From the NCBI GenBank assembly GCA_014193315.1, contig BJHS01000003.1:62001-126000 (forward strand): 64,000 nucleotides of DNA, read 5' to 3'. Source of the DNA: Verrucomicrobiota bacterium (GTDB taxonomy: Bacteria > Verrucomicrobiota > Verrucomicrobiia > Opitutales > UBA953). The notes beneath the pieces are model-generated. The model saw only the letters and a program-made list of their open reading frames with translations, was not told where the DNA came from and ran no database searches. Position numbers and translations under genes: made by a program. This document shows, in pieces, positions 1 through 8,428 of this stretch; position 1 is the stretch's first letter; the number at the start of each line of letters is the position of its first letter.

Positions 1-149
1 TCGATGCCCGGGTCGCCCTCGCCCGCGCCGCCCGGCTCGACGGTTCCCTCCTCGCCACCCACGGTTATTCGATGGATGCGGTCGAGGCTAAGGTCGGTGC
101 CGGCTCCGGACTCGACGACTCCCTCCCGCCTTTGCCCGAAACCCCATGA
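1..149 (+). CDS. C-terminal end of an outer-membrane efflux (TolC-like) protein, partial
   Basis: An open frame enters from the left edge (frame starting at base 3) and stops with TGA at 147-149. It encodes about 48 residues beginning DARVALARAARLDG, an Ala/Arg-rich helical stretch, and ending LPPLPETP. The stop overlaps the ATG of the next gene (ATGA), so the two are translationally coupled. A position just upstream of a MacA/MacB pair is where a TolC-family outer-membrane channel is often found, and the helical tail fits that. The visible part is too short to prove the family. Confidence 0.4.
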   Translation, partial: DARVALARAARLDGSLLATHGYSMDAVEAKVGAGSGLDDSLPPLPETP

Positions 150-1264
150 AGTCCAAGAATACCCTGCTCATCCTCCTCGTCCTCGCCCTCGGTGGCGCCA
201 CGTGGTACTGGTGGCCCGACGCCAAGTCGGCCCGCCGTCGCCCGGGCGCCGGGCAAGGCCCGGGGCCGGCCCGCCCGGAGAGCAGCCCGCTCGAGGCGGT
301 CGCCTCCGTGCGCGACATCGAGGAGACGGTCGACGCCGCGGGGTTCGTCCGTCCGGTCATCTTCAGCGACGTCAAAGCGGAGGTCAGCGGCAAGATCGCC
401 AAGATCCTTGTCCGCGACGGCCAAACCGTGAAGAAGGGCGATGTCCTGATCGAGCTCGACCCGACCCTCGTGAAGGCCGACGAGGATGAGGCGCGCCGCA
501 ACGTCCAGCTGCAGGAATTCAACCTCGAGAAGGTGAAGCGCGACCTCAGCCGCGCCGAGGTGCTGAAAGGGAAGGGCTTCGTCTCCGACCGCGAGCTGCT
601 CGACGCCCGGACCGCCCACGAGGTCGCCAAGCTCCAGCGCGACGTTGCCCAATCCCGCCTCGACAAGGCCTTGGAGAACGTCCGGAAGACCGTGCTGATC
701 GCCCCGCACGACGGCGTCGTCGACGCCTCCAACAGCCTCGTCGAGGGGCAGGTCGTCATCGGCGCCCAGTCGATCAACAACGGGACCACCCTGATGCGCG
801 TCTCCGACATCAGCGTGCTGCGCGTCGACGTGAACTTGAACGAGTTCGCCGCCACCCGCGTGAGTCTGGGGCGGACCGCCACCGTGACCTTCGACTCCCT
901 GCCGGGCCTGACCAAGCAGGGCAAGGTCACCTTCCTCGCCCCCTTCGGCACCGCTGACATCAAGACCCCTGATCTGCGCGTCTTCCCCTGTCAGGTTTCC
1001 TTCGCCGCCGGCGACGGCGCCCGCCCCGGCATCAGCGGTAATCTTTCCGTCCTCATCGCCAAGCAGGCCGGCTGCATTGCGGTGCCCGTCTCCGCCATCT
1101 TCGTCGAAGGCAATGAGCGCATCCTCTACGTGAAGGGCGAGGGTGACGTCTGGAATCGCCGGGTCGTCAAACTGGGCCTCAGCGACGCTGGTTGGACGGA
1201 GGTCAAGTCGGGCGTGGCGGCGGACGATACCGTCAGCCTCGTGCGCCCCTCGCTGCCCCGCTGA
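146..1264 (+). CDS. Periplasmic adaptor subunit of a MacAB-type efflux pump (HlyD/MacA family)
   Basis: The 372-residue protein has an N-terminal membrane anchor (about residues 5-22) and a short basic, proline-rich linker. A lipoyl/barrel-sandwich domain follows (VSGKIAKILVRDGQTVKKGD, about 75-94), then an alpha-helical hairpin (about 110-180), and the second lipoyl half resumes at APHDGVVDAS. The C-terminal half is beta-rich, as in membrane-fusion proteins. These adaptors connect an inner-membrane MacB-type transporter to a TolC channel. The gene overlaps the upstream partial gene by 4 bp and lies 2 bp before the ATPase gene, so it is the second gene of an efflux operon. The substrate is unknown. 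Confidence 0.88.
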   Translation: MKSKNTLLILLVLALGGATWYWWPDAKSARRRPGAGQGPGPARPESSPLEAVASVRDIEETVDAAGFVRPVIFSDVKAEVSGKIAKILVRDGQTVKKGDVLIELDPTLVKADEDEARRNVQLQEFNLEKVKRDLSRAEVLKGKGFVSDRELLDARTAHEVAKLQRDVAQSRLDKALENVRKTVLIAPHDGVVDASNSLVEGQVVIGAQSINNGTTLMRVSDISVLRVDVNLNEFAATRVSLGRTATVTFDSLPGLTKQGKVTFLAPFGTADIKTPDLRVFPCQVSFAAGDGARPGISGNLSVLIAKQAGCIAVPVSAIFVEGNERILYVKGEGDVWNRRVVKLGLSDAGWTEVKSGVAADDTVSLVRPSLPR

Positions 1265-1266
1265 GC

Positions 1267-1953
1267 ATGCCTTCGCTCATCGCCATCCGCGGCCTGCGCA
1301 AGACCTACCAGATGGGGGACGAGAGCGTGCACGCCCTCGCTGGCGTCGACCTGGAGTTTCAGCGCGGCGAGTTTGTCGCAATCCTCGGTCCCTCGGGCTC
1401 GGGTAAGTCGACCTTGATGCACATCCTCGGCTTCATGGACACGCCGACGGAAGGCAGCATCGTCTTCGAGGGCGAGGAGGTCGCGCGCCTCGGGGCCGAT
1501 CGGCGCGCGTGGTACCGCTCCAACTGCGTCGGCTTCGTCTTCCAGTCCTTCAACCTGCTGCCTCGCCTCACCGTCTTGGAGAATGTCGCGCTGCCGCTGC
1601 TGTACCGCGAAGACTCCGACCCCGAAGCCAACGCCGCCGCCGCCCGGGTCGCCCTGGAGCGCGTGGGGATGTCGCACCGGCTTGACCACCGACCCTCGCA
1701 GCTCTCGGGCGGCGAGCGCCAGCGCGTGGCCATCGCCCGCGCCATCGTCGGCTCGCCCGCCATCGTCTTCGCCGACGAGCCCACCGGCAACCTCGACGTG
1801 AAGAACGTGGCGCGCATCCTCGAGCTGCTCGCCTCCCTGATCGAGGAAGGCATCACCGTCGTGCTCGTCACCCACGACCTCGCCGTCGCCAGCCATGCCC
1901 GCCGCGTGATCTCGATGCGCGAAGGCCTGGTGCAGGAGGACCGCCGCCAATGA
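1267..1953 (+). CDS. ABC transporter ATP-binding protein (MacB/LolD type)
   Basis: The 228-residue ATPase starts at ATG 1267, just after the adaptor stop; a longer upstream frame overlaps the adaptor and is not used. Walker A is GPSGSGKST (residues 41-49). The signature is LSGGERQRVAIARA, Walker B is IVFADEPTGNLD, and the switch is VTHD. The sequence pattern is that of the MacB/LolD/FtsE ATPase family, which powers lipid or drug export through FtsX-like permeases rather than import. Its stop overlaps the start of the permease gene (ATGA), so the ATPase and permease are made together. In E. coli MacB these two parts are one protein; here they are separate. Confidence 0.95.
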   Translation: MPSLIAIRGLRKTYQMGDESVHALAGVDLEFQRGEFVAILGPSGSGKSTLMHILGFMDTPTEGSIVFEGEEVARLGADRRAWYRSNCVGFVFQSFNLLPRLTVLENVALPLLYREDSDPEANAAAARVALERVGMSHRLDHRPSQLSGGERQRVAIARAIVGSPAIVFADEPTGNLDVKNVARILELLASLIEEGITVVLVTHDLAVASHARRVISMREGLVQEDRRQ

Positions 1954-3239
1954 GGATTTTCCACCGCCTCCGTCCCGCCGTCGTCAACGGCCTCCGCGAA
2001 CTCCAGGCCAACAAGGTCCGCTCGCTCCTTTCGATGTCGGGCATCATCCTCGGCGTGGCCTCGCTGGTCGCGATGGTCACCGTCGTGCAAGGCATGGTCG
2101 GTAATTTCCGGCAGTTCGTCGACGCCATGGGCGGCATCGAGAAGATCACGGTGGACAAGCAGTCCCTCCCGAAGGAGCAGGAACACTTGGCCGAGCTCTC
2201 GGAGGGCATCACCATGCGCGACGTCGAGCAGATCAAGGCGACGATCCCGATCGTCCGCTACGTCTCGCCGGAGGCCCGCGTCGGGTTCGAGAAACTGACC
2301 TACGAAGGCCGCGAGGTGAACACGATGATCACCGGTGTCACGCCCGACTACCTGCCCGTCGCGAAGCGTTGGGTCGACCCAGGCCAAGGTCGGTTCATCA
2401 GCGACCTTGACATCCTCCATAAGTCGGACGTGTGCGTGCTCGGCTCCTCGATCGCCAACGACCTCTTCCCGGCCAACGTCGACCCGATCGGCAAGGTCAT
2501 CCGCGTCAAAGGCAAGCGCTTCATCGTCGTCGGCCTGCTCAATAACATCGAAGGCGCGGGCATGGAGATCCGCTCGGCCAACCGCAAGGGTGGGAGCGGG
2601 GGCATGTGGCGCTGGCGCAACAGCGGGGTCTACGTCCCGATCTCCACGGCCACGTCCAAGTTCAACGGCAACGACAAGCTCAGCGGCCTCGGCCTCCAGG
2701 TCGCCTCCGGGGACGACCTCCAGCACGCCGTGGAGCAGGTCGAGCGTACCCTCCTGCAGACCCACAACGGCCTGCGCGACTTCACCCTCAACACCAACGA
2801 GCAGACGCTCGAGGACTTCCGCAAGACCGAGGTCGCCTTCAAGCTCTCGTTGGGGGGCGTCGCGGGCATCTCCCTCTTCGTCGGGGGGATCGGCATCATG
2901 AACGTCATGCTCGCGTCCATCAACGAGCGCATCCGTGAGATTGGCGTGCGCAAGGCGGTCGGCGCCCGCGGCTCGGACCTCTTCCTGCAGTTCCTCGCCG
3001 AAGCCGCGGTGATCTCCGTGCTCGGCGGCTTCCTCGGCCTCGTCGTCTCGATGGGCATCGTCTCGGTGATGAACTACGTCCTGATGCAAGCCGTGCCCAC
3101 CGGCGTCGTCGCCAAGTTCGACTGGCTCATCATGCTGCAAGGCCTCTCCTTCTCCGTGGTCGTCGGCCTCGTCGCCGGCGTCTACCCCGCGCTGCGCGCG
3201 GCCCGACTCGACCCCATCGAAGCCCTTCGCCACGAATGA
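1950..3239 (+). CDS. ABC transporter permease (MacB/FtsX family)
   Basis: The 429-residue membrane protein has one N-terminal transmembrane helix (about 28-50), then a large periplasmic domain (about 55-300) and three C-terminal helices. The FtsX motif region is visible as GGIGIMNVMLASINERIREIG followed by RKAVGA. This is the MacB_PCD plus FtsX layout. MacB-type permeases transmit force mechanically to the periplasm and move substrate through the adaptor and TolC rather than across the inner membrane. The start overlaps the ATPase stop, and the stop overlaps the next gene's ATG. Confidence 0.93.
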   Translation: MRIFHRLRPAVVNGLRELQANKVRSLLSMSGIILGVASLVAMVTVVQGMVGNFRQFVDAMGGIEKITVDKQSLPKEQEHLAELSEGITMRDVEQIKATIPIVRYVSPEARVGFEKLTYEGREVNTMITGVTPDYLPVAKRWVDPGQGRFISDLDILHKSDVCVLGSSIANDLFPANVDPIGKVIRVKGKRFIVVGLLNNIEGAGMEIRSANRKGGSGGMWRWRNSGVYVPISTATSKFNGNDKLSGLGLQVASGDDLQHAVEQVERTLLQTHNGLRDFTLNTNEQTLEDFRKTEVAFKLSLGGVAGISLFVGGIGIMNVMLASINERIREIGVRKAVGARGSDLFLQFLAEAAVISVLGGFLGLVVSMGIVSVMNYVLMQAVPTGVVAKFDWLIMLQGLSFSVVVGLVAGVYPALRAARLDPIEALRHE

Positions 3240-4090
3240 AAACCACGCTGCTTGTCTACCTGTCCCTGACCGCCCTCCTCTGCGCCGAACCCCTGCCGCC
3301 GCTTCCCGTCTGGAAAGACGCGCCGCCAGCGGAGACGCTCGCGCCCAAGCCCGGCCAGGACCCGAAGGGCATCCTCAACAAGAACGGCCACCGCACGGAC
3401 GTGATGATCCCCGAGATCATCGTCTGGCCTTCCGCCAAGCCCAATGCCCCGCTCATCATCGTCTGCCCTGGCGGCGGCTACGGCATCCTCGCCGAGGAGC
3501 ATGAAGGTGCCGAGGTCGCGCGCCGCCTCAACGCCCACGGCGTCGGCGCCGTGGTGCTGCGCTACCGCGTCCCGCGCCGCAGCAACGACCAGCCGTGGGT
3601 CGTCCCGGTGCTGGACGCTCGCCGCACCCTCGAGCTTGTGCGCGAGCATGCCGCGGAATGGAACGCCGACCCGAAGAAGATTGGTATCCTCGGCTTCTCC
3701 GCCGGCGGCAACCTCGCGGCCCGCGTGGCCTACTCGCCCGCCGCCGCCGATGCGACCCGCCCGGACTTCGCGGTCATGGTCTACCCCGCGTACCTCTTCG
3801 AGAAGGACAAGCCCGACAGCGTCCTGCGCGAAGGCCCGGAAGGCGTCGTCCCGCCCAAAGGCCCCAAGCCCATCCCGGCGTTCTTCGCGCACAGCGCCGA
3901 CGACCCTTACCCGGCCGAAGGCTCGATGGCCCTCGCCGCCAAGCTCAAGTCGCTCGGCGGCAGCGCCGAGGTCCACGTCTGGGCCAAGGGTGGCCACGGT
4001 TGGGGCGCTTCCGACCGTTGTCTGGCCGCGAAGGAGTGGACCAACATCCTCGTCGCATGGATGAAGGAACGCGGCCTGCTGACGCCCTGA
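3236..4090 (+). CDS. Secreted alpha/beta-hydrolase (acetyl-esterase-like)
   Basis: The 284-residue protein has a signal peptide (about 1-17). An oxyanion-hole motif PGGGYG lies at about 79-84. The nucleophile elbow is GFSAGG with Ser155. The likely acid is the Asp in HSADDPY and the His is in GGHGWG near the C-terminus. This is the BD-FAE/esterase D-like group often annotated as acetyl-xylan or endo-xylanase-linked esterases, which remove acyl groups from polysaccharides outside the cytoplasm. It overlaps the efflux permease gene by 4 bp, so it is co-transcribed, although the functional link is unclear. A strong terminator follows. Confidence 0.85.
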   Translation: MKTTLLVYLSLTALLCAEPLPPLPVWKDAPPAETLAPKPGQDPKGILNKNGHRTDVMIPEIIVWPSAKPNAPLIIVCPGGGYGILAEEHEGAEVARRLNAHGVGAVVLRYRVPRRSNDQPWVVPVLDARRTLELVREHAAEWNADPKKIGILGFSAGGNLAARVAYSPAAADATRPDFAVMVYPAYLFEKDKPDSVLREGPEGVVPPKGPKPIPAFFAHSADDPYPAEGSMALAAKLKSLGGSAEVHVWAKGGHGWGASDRCLAAKEWTNILVAWMKERGLLTP

Positions 4091-4111
4091 GACCTTGCCC
4101 CTCCGGGCATG

Positions 4112-4144
4112 AAAAAGCCGCCCCGACTGGGGCGGCTTTCTTTT
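4112..4144. terminator. Bidirectional intrinsic terminator
   Basis: An 11-bp stem AAAGCCGCCCC (4114-4124) pairs with GGGGCGGCTTT (4129-4139) around a GACT loop. It is flanked by A-run and T-run, so it can end transcription from both sides. It separates the efflux/esterase operon from the convergent cyclophilin gene. Confidence 0.9.
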
Positions 4145-4159
4145 GGCCGGGGGGGCCGT

Positions 4160-4798
4160 TTACTTGGCCTTCGCGTCCTTCGCCGGGGCTTCGCCCACAA
4201 TCTCGACGGACTTGATCTCGACGCGTTCGGTCGGGGTGGAGCGCTCTTGGCCGACGCACGGGATGGCGGCGATCTTGTTGAGCACGTCTTCCCCGGCGAT
4301 GAGCTTGCCGAAGGCGGTGTACTTGTTGTTCAGGAAGTCGGCGTTGCCGTGGCAGATGAAGAACTGGCTACCGGCGCTGTCCGGGTCGCTCGAGCGGGCC
4401 ATCGAGAGGACGCCGCGGACGTGGGCGCGGTTGTTGAACTCGGCCTTGATCATGTAGCCGGGGCTGCCGGTGCCGGCGATGCCGCGGGCGCCGATCTTCG
4501 AGTTCGGGCAACCGCCCTGGATCATGAAGCCCTTGATGACGCGGTGGAAGGCCGTGCCGGTGTAGAAGCCTTCGCGGGAGAGCTTCAGGAAGTTCGCCAC
4601 CGTCTTGGGGGCCACCTCGGGCCAGAACTGGACGGTCATGTCGCCGTAGTTCGTGTGGATGATGACGTTGGGCGCGGATTCGGTGGTTTCTTTCATGGGA
4701 GAAGGGGCGGGTTTTTCGACGGGCTTGTCGGCGGCGGTCTGGGCCGGGCAGGCCGTCGAGGCGAGGGCGCAGAGGCAAAGCAGGCGGAGGAGGCTCAT
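4160..4798 (-). CDS. Exported peptidyl-prolyl cis-trans isomerase (cyclophilin)
   Basis: The start is taken at 4798, giving MSLLRLLCLCALASTAC, a good export signal with a possible lipobox Cys at residue 17. A longer upstream frame has no support. About 212 residues. The cyclophilin core is clear: AFHRVIKGFMIQGGCP, GSQFFICHGNADFLNNKYTA and FGKLIAGEDVL. It catalyses cis-trans isomerisation of prolyl bonds and probably aids folding of exported proteins. The linker before the core is Pro/Lys-rich. It is transcribed divergently from thiS with an 88-bp gap. Confidence 0.93.
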   Translation of the reverse strand: MSLLRLLCLCALASTACPAQTAADKPVEKPAPSPMKETTESAPNVIIHTNYGDMTVQFWPEVAPKTVANFLKLSREGFYTGTAFHRVIKGFMIQGGCPNSKIGARGIAGTGSPGYMIKAEFNNRAHVRGVLSMARSSDPDSAGSQFFICHGNADFLNNKYTAFGKLIAGEDVLNKIAAIPCVGQERSTPTERVEIKSVEIVGEAPAKDAKAK

Positions 4799-4886
4799 GG
4801 AGCCTAGGGAAGGACTCCGCGGACCCCCCGCAATCCCAAACCTCCGCTTGCCAGCCGCCCCGGGCAGGGGCAGGTTCGTCCCACGC

Positions 4887-5087
4887 ATGCGCGTCCACGT
4901 CAACGACGAGCCCTGGGAAACCGCCTCCCCCCACCTCGCCGCCCTCCTTCAGGAATTGGGCGTCGCGCAGGAGCCCGCCGTGGCCGCCGCCGTTAACGGT
5001 CAGGTCGTCCCGCGCTCGCGCTGGTCCGAACAAACCCTTTGCGAGGGCGCCCAAGTCCTCGTCATTCGCGCCGCCCAAGGCGGCTGA
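4887..5087 (+). CDS. thiS: Sulfur carrier protein ThiS
   Basis: A 66-residue ubiquitin-like protein ending in Gly-Gly, the tail that is adenylated and thiocarboxylated. MRVHVNDEPWE at the start and AVAAAVNGQVVPRS in the middle follow the ThiS pattern (a VxVN start, then VAVN and VVPRS-like strands). It donates sulfur to ThiG for thiazole formation. ATG at 4887 is chosen because upstream in-frame codons overlap the cyclophilin. It is the first gene of thiS-tenI-thiE-thiG. I see no TPP riboswitch in the 88 bases before it. Confidence 0.92.
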   Translation: MRVHVNDEPWETASPHLAALLQELGVAQEPAVAAAVNGQVVPRSRWSEQTLCEGAQVLVIRAAQGG

Positions 5088-5091
5088 ACCT

Positions 5092-5775
5092 ATGCTCCGC
5101 TTCGTCAAGGAACTCTTCGCGCCGAAACCCGAGGCTCCCGCCTCGGCCCAACTCGTGCTCATCAGCCCCAACGGCAAGTACGTCGAGGGGCGTGCCCTGC
5201 TCAAGACGACGCGGGCCTTGCTCGACGCCGGCCTCGCGCGCTTCCACCTCCGGGAATACGATTGGACCGACGCCCAGCACCTCGAGTTCATCGACGCGCT
5301 GCCCAAGGCCTACTGGTCGCGCCTCGTGCTGCACGGCCGCCCGGAACTCGCGCTAGCTCGGCCGCTCGGCGGCGTGCACCTGCGGGCCGGCGAACGCCGC
5401 CACCGCGCCTGGCCCAAGGAGCTCGCGCTCAGCTGCTCCTGCCACTCCTACGACGAATTGCAGCAGACCGCCGGCGGCTGTGCTTACGCCCTGCTCAGCC
5501 CCCTCTTCCCGTCGGTGTCGAAGTCGGGCTATCAACCGCAGCGCACCGCGCTCGAGCTCGCCGCGATCCGCGGTCATTGGCGGGCGCAGGGCGGTTGCCC
5601 GGTCTACGCCCTGGGGGGCATCACCGCGCAGACCGCGCCGCAGGCCCGCCAACTCGGCTTCGATGGCCTCGCTTTCATCGGCGAAGTCTGGGGGGCGGAA
5701 AATCCCGTGAAGGCCTTCTTGGAAATCGAGCGCGCCTGGTCGACGACCCCGCGTCCGTTGTTGCGCAAGTACTGA
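5092..5775 (+). CDS. tenI: TenI-like thiazole tautomerase (thiamine phosphate synthase superfamily)
   Basis: A 227-residue TIM-barrel protein of the ThiE/TenI superfamily with the TenI hallmarks: HLREYD, GVHLRAGER, a His in SCHSYDELQ where TenI carries its catalytic His, LSPLFPSVSKSGY, and the phosphate loop ALGGIT. TenI converts the ThiG thiazole product to its aromatic tautomer. It lacks the NDR/ND motif of true ThiE, and a genuine thiE follows, so the split of roles is consistent. A short N-terminal extension (1-20) is lineage-specific. It is 4 bp downstream of thiS. Confidence 0.78.
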   Translation: MLRFVKELFAPKPEAPASAQLVLISPNGKYVEGRALLKTTRALLDAGLARFHLREYDWTDAQHLEFIDALPKAYWSRLVLHGRPELALARPLGGVHLRAGERRHRAWPKELALSCSCHSYDELQQTAGGCAYALLSPLFPSVSKSGYQPQRTALELAAIRGHWRAQGGCPVYALGGITAQTAPQARQLGFDGLAFIGEVWGAENPVKAFLEIERAWSTTPRPLLRKY

Positions 5776-5785
5776 GGCCCGCGCC

Positions 5786-6400
5786 GTGAAGCCGCGCCTG
5801 CAGTTCCTGACCCTGGACGCCTCGCCGCTCACGCACCTGGAGCAAGCCCGCGCCGCCTTGCGGGGCGGCGTGCGTTGGATCCAGGTCCGCGCCAAGGGCC
5901 GCGGCGAAGCCGAGTGGGTCGCGCTTGCCCGCGAGGTCGTCGCGCTCTGCCGCGACCATGGCGCCACCTGCGTCGTGAACGATTCGCCGCGCGTGGCCCG
6001 CCTCGCCGGCGCGGACGGCGTGCACCTCGGTCCGGCGGACGCCTCGCCGGCCGACGCCCGCCGGGAATTGGGCGACGTCGCGATCGTCGGGGTGACCCTG
6101 AACTTCCCCGTACACCTCGCGCGACTCGGCGACACCCGTGTCGACTACGTGGGCGTCGGGCCGTTTCGTCCGACGACCAGCAAGGCGAAGCTCGCCCCCG
6201 TGCATTCCGCGGCGTCGCTCGCGGGGCTCATCGCCGCCGCCGCGCCCCGGCCGGCGTACGCCATCGGTGGCGTGACGGCCGCGGACTTCGTCGCGTTGCG
6301 GGCCCTCGGTGCCCACGGCATCGCCGTCAGCGGGGCCATCGCCCTGGCGGCCGATCCCACGGCGGCGGCCCGCGCCCTCGTGGTGGCCGTCGGCGACTAG
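5786..6400 (+). CDS. thiE: Thiamine-phosphate synthase ThiE
   Basis: A 204-residue TIM barrel starting at GTG 5786. QVRAKGRG is the pyrophosphate-binding stretch, followed by VVNDSPRVA, GVHLGPAD, GVGPFRPTTSK and AIGGVTAADF, all positions conserved in ThiE. It joins HMP-pyrophosphate to thiazole phosphate to give thiamine phosphate. It is the third gene of the thiamine operon, 10 bp after the tenI-like gene. No thiC, thiD, thiF, thiH or thiO is in the window, so the rest of the pathway must be elsewhere. Confidence 0.9.
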   Translation: MKPRLQFLTLDASPLTHLEQARAALRGGVRWIQVRAKGRGEAEWVALAREVVALCRDHGATCVVNDSPRVARLAGADGVHLGPADASPADARRELGDVAIVGVTLNFPVHLARLGDTRVDYVGVGPFRPTTSKAKLAPVHSAASLAGLIAAAAPRPAYAIGGVTAADFVALRALGAHGIAVSGAIALAADPTAAARALVVAVGD

Positions 6401-6454
6401 TTTCATGTGCGAGGGCTGGACAAGCCCGCCGGGTCTGGGATTGTCTGGTTTCCG

Positions 6455-7222
6455 ATGGCTTCGTTCCGCATCGCCGACCGTACCTTCACCTCGCGTCTCC
6501 TCACGGGCACGGGTAAGTACGCTTCCGCCGCCCAGCTGCGCGCCGTGCTGGATGCGTCGGGCGCCGAGGTCGTCACCATGGCCATCAAGCGCGTGCGCTT
6601 CAACGCGGCCGACGATGGCATCCTCTCCGCGCTCGACCGCACCAAGCACCTGATCCTACCGAACACCTCCGGGGTCCGCACGGCCAAGGAAGCGATCTTC
6701 GCCGCCGAGCTCGCCCGGGAGGCGCTGCAGACTTCCTGGCTCAAACTCGAGATCCACCCGGACCCGAAGTACCTCATGCCCGACCCGGTGGAGACCCTCG
6801 AAGCCTGCCGCGAGCTGGTGAAGAAGGGCTTCACGGTCCTCCCTTACATCCATGCCGACCCGGTCCTCGCCAAGCGCCTTGAGGAAGTCGGCGCCGCCGC
6901 GGTCATGCCGCTCGGTGCGCCCATCGGTTCGAATCGCGGCCTGCTCTCGCGCGATTTCCTGCGCATCATCATCGAGCAGGCCCGGGTGCCCGTGATCGTC
7001 GACGCCGGCCTCGGCGCGCCCTCGCACGCCGCCGAAGCCCTCGAACTGGGTGCCGACGCCGTCCTCGTGAACACCGCCATCGCCTCCTCCGGCGACCCGG
7101 TGGCGATGGCCCGCGCCTTCCGCCTCGCCGTCGAGGCCGGTCGCACCGCCCGCGAAGCCGGGCTCGGCGCCGGCTCCGCCACCGCGCAGCCGACCTCGCC
7201 GCTGACGGGTTTTCTCGACTGA
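6455..7222 (+). CDS. thiG: Thiazole synthase ThiG
   Basis: A 255-residue protein from ATG 6455. A GTG at 6407 would add 16 residues that do not look like ThiG. The N-terminus reads [14 protein letters not shown], followed by VTMAIKRV and LPNTSG. Schiff-base Lys97 lies in [20 protein letters not shown] and [20 protein letters not shown] complete the family pattern. ThiG forms the thiazole ring from deoxyxylulose phosphate, ThiS-thiocarboxylate and dehydroglycine. It has normal family length and is the last thiamine gene of the operon. Confidence 0.95.
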   Translation: MASFRIADRTFTSRLLTGTGKYASAAQLRAVLDASGAEVVTMAIKRVRFNAADDGILSALDRTKHLILPNTSGVRTAKEAIFAAELAREALQTSWLKLEIHPDPKYLMPDPVETLEACRELVKKGFTVLPYIHADPVLAKRLEEVGAAAVMPLGAPIGSNRGLLSRDFLRIIIEQARVPVIVDAGLGAPSHAAEALELGADAVLVNTAIASSGDPVAMARAFRLAVEAGRTAREAGLGAGSATAQPTSPLTGFLD

Positions 7223-7226
7223 GGCC

Positions 7227-7982
7227 ATGGCCGCCAAGCCCGGCAGAATCCGCGCCGACGAGCTCCTCGTGAAGCTCGGTCTCGCGCCCTCCCGGTCGAT
7301 GGCCCAGGCGCTGATCCTCGGCGGCAAGGTCCGCTCCGGCCCGGACAGCGTCGTGCAGAAGGCCTCGCAATCCTTCCCCGAGGACGCCGTCCTCATCGTC
7401 GAGCAACCGCCCCGCTTCGTCTCCCGCGGCGGCGAGAAACTCGAAGGTGCGCTCGACCATTTCAAACTCCCGGTCGCCGGCCTGCATGGCCTCGACGTCG
7501 GCGCCTCCACCGGTGGGTTTACCGACTGCCTGCTCCAGCGCGGCGTCGTCGACATGACGTGCATCGATGTCGGCACCGCCCAACTGCATGCGAAGCTCCG
7601 GGCGGACGCGCGCGTGCGCAACTTCGAGAAGTTCAACGCCAAGGAACTTAATCACGTCGAGTTGCCGCATGACGCCTATGGCATCGTCGTGATGGACCTC
7701 TCGTTCATCTCCCTGAACCTGATCTTGCCGCTCGCCTGGCAACGGGTGGGGCCGGGCGGTCACCTCGTCGCGCTCATCAAGCCGCAGTTCGAGGCGACGC
7801 GGGCCGAGGCCGACAAAGGGCGCGGGATCATCAAGGACCCCGCCATCCATGCCCGCGTCGTCGAGGCCCTGACCGCCACCGGCGCCGGCCTACCCGGGGC
7901 CACCGTCCTCGGGGTCATCCCTTCTTCTATTGAGGGAGGGGAGGGGAATAAGGAGTTCTTGATTGGGCTGAAGCGGGGTTGA
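7227..7982 (+). CDS. tlyA: TlyA-family rRNA 2'-O-methyltransferase (hemolysin A type)
   Basis: 251 residues. An S4 RNA-binding domain covers about 1-65 ([20 protein letters not shown]), followed by an FtsJ-like methyltransferase. The SAM site is [16 protein letters not shown], then [19 protein letters not shown] and LIKPQFEA, matching the K-D-K-E-type catalytic region. TlyA proteins methylate cytidine 2'-OH in 16S/23S rRNA; older annotations call them hemolysins. It starts 4 bp after thiG, so it is probably read with the thiamine operon by proximity rather than function. Confidence 0.9.
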   Translation: MAAKPGRIRADELLVKLGLAPSRSMAQALILGGKVRSGPDSVVQKASQSFPEDAVLIVEQPPRFVSRGGEKLEGALDHFKLPVAGLHGLDVGASTGGFTDCLLQRGVVDMTCIDVGTAQLHAKLRADARVRNFEKFNAKELNHVELPHDAYGIVVMDLSFISLNLILPLAWQRVGPGGHLVALIKPQFEATRAEADKGRGIIKDPAIHARVVEALTATGAGLPGATVLGVIPSSIEGGEGNKEFLIGLKRG

Positions 7983-7984
7983 TT

Positions 7985-8150
7985 GGCCTAGGGCCTGGGC
8001 TGGGGATAGGGCCAGTGAAGGGTCAGGGGGAGTGAGCGTTTCTTTGCTAAAATGCCTAAATATCACGGATTCCTGCCCATGTCTCCGGGCCTGACCCCTG
8101 CCCTCGACCTTTCCTATACCTATTTCTACTTGCCCTCGGCCTCCCGTCCC
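7985..8150. repeat. Six-base periodic spacer island around the rpsR leader
   Basis: From 7985 to 8032 the spacer reads in six-base words such as GGCCTA, GGGCCT, GGGCTG, GGGATA and GGGCCA. From 8091 to 8150 it reads in pyrimidine words such as CTGACC, CCTGCC, CTCGAC, CTTTCC and TATACC. Between them lies an AT-rich core (8038-8075, containing TTTGCTAAAATGCC and TAAATAT) that could hold the rpsR promoter. The same layout recurs in other spacers of this window. Confidence 0.5.
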
Positions 8151-8167
8151 TTACTTCCAAACCTCCC

Positions 8168-8362
8168 ATGACCACCGAAGGTAAGCTCAAGCGCTCCCGC
8201 AACCCCCTCGACTTCGATTTCACCGAACCCGAGGCCTTGACGCGCTACGTCACCGAGACGGGCAAGATCCTGCCCCGCAAGCTGACCGGCCTCACCGCCC
8301 GCCAGCAGCGTCATATTGCCAAGGCCGTGAAGCGCGCCCGCAATATGATCACGATGAAGTAA
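8168..8362 (+). CDS. rpsR: 30S ribosomal protein bS18
   Basis: A 64-residue basic protein. Its core ([20 protein letters not shown], then [20 protein letters not shown]) is the bS18 signature: one helix-strand pair, then the Arg-rich rRNA/bS6-binding helix. It binds the 30S platform with bS6. It sits alone rather than with rpsF/ssb/rplI as in many bacteria, and is followed by its own terminator. Confidence 0.95.
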   Translation: MTTEGKLKRSRNPLDFDFTEPEALTRYVTETGKILPRKLTGLTARQQRHIAKAVKRARNMITMK

Positions 8363-8384
8363 ACGGTCGCCCGTCGACCTGCCG

Positions 8385-8411
8385 AGGCCGTCTTTGCAGG
8401 CGGCCTTTTTG
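8385..8411 (+). terminator. Intrinsic terminator after rpsR
   Basis: AGGCCG (8385-8390) pairs with CGGCCT (8401-8406) and is followed by a run of T. It lies 23 bp after the rpsR stop and just before the threonylcarbamoyl-AMP synthase gene. Confidence 0.7.
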
Positions 8412-8428
8412 TTGGCCGGGATGGGAGG

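Noticed and set aside
1359-3233. 624-codon minus-strand frame opposite the ABC genes
   Set aside because: Shadow of the MacB-type operon; its His/Asp/Glu-rich product has no recognisable fold.
4799-4886. TPP riboswitch before thiS
   Set aside because: The 88-bp leader has no CUGAGA or ACCUGA-type conserved aptamer segments that I can find.
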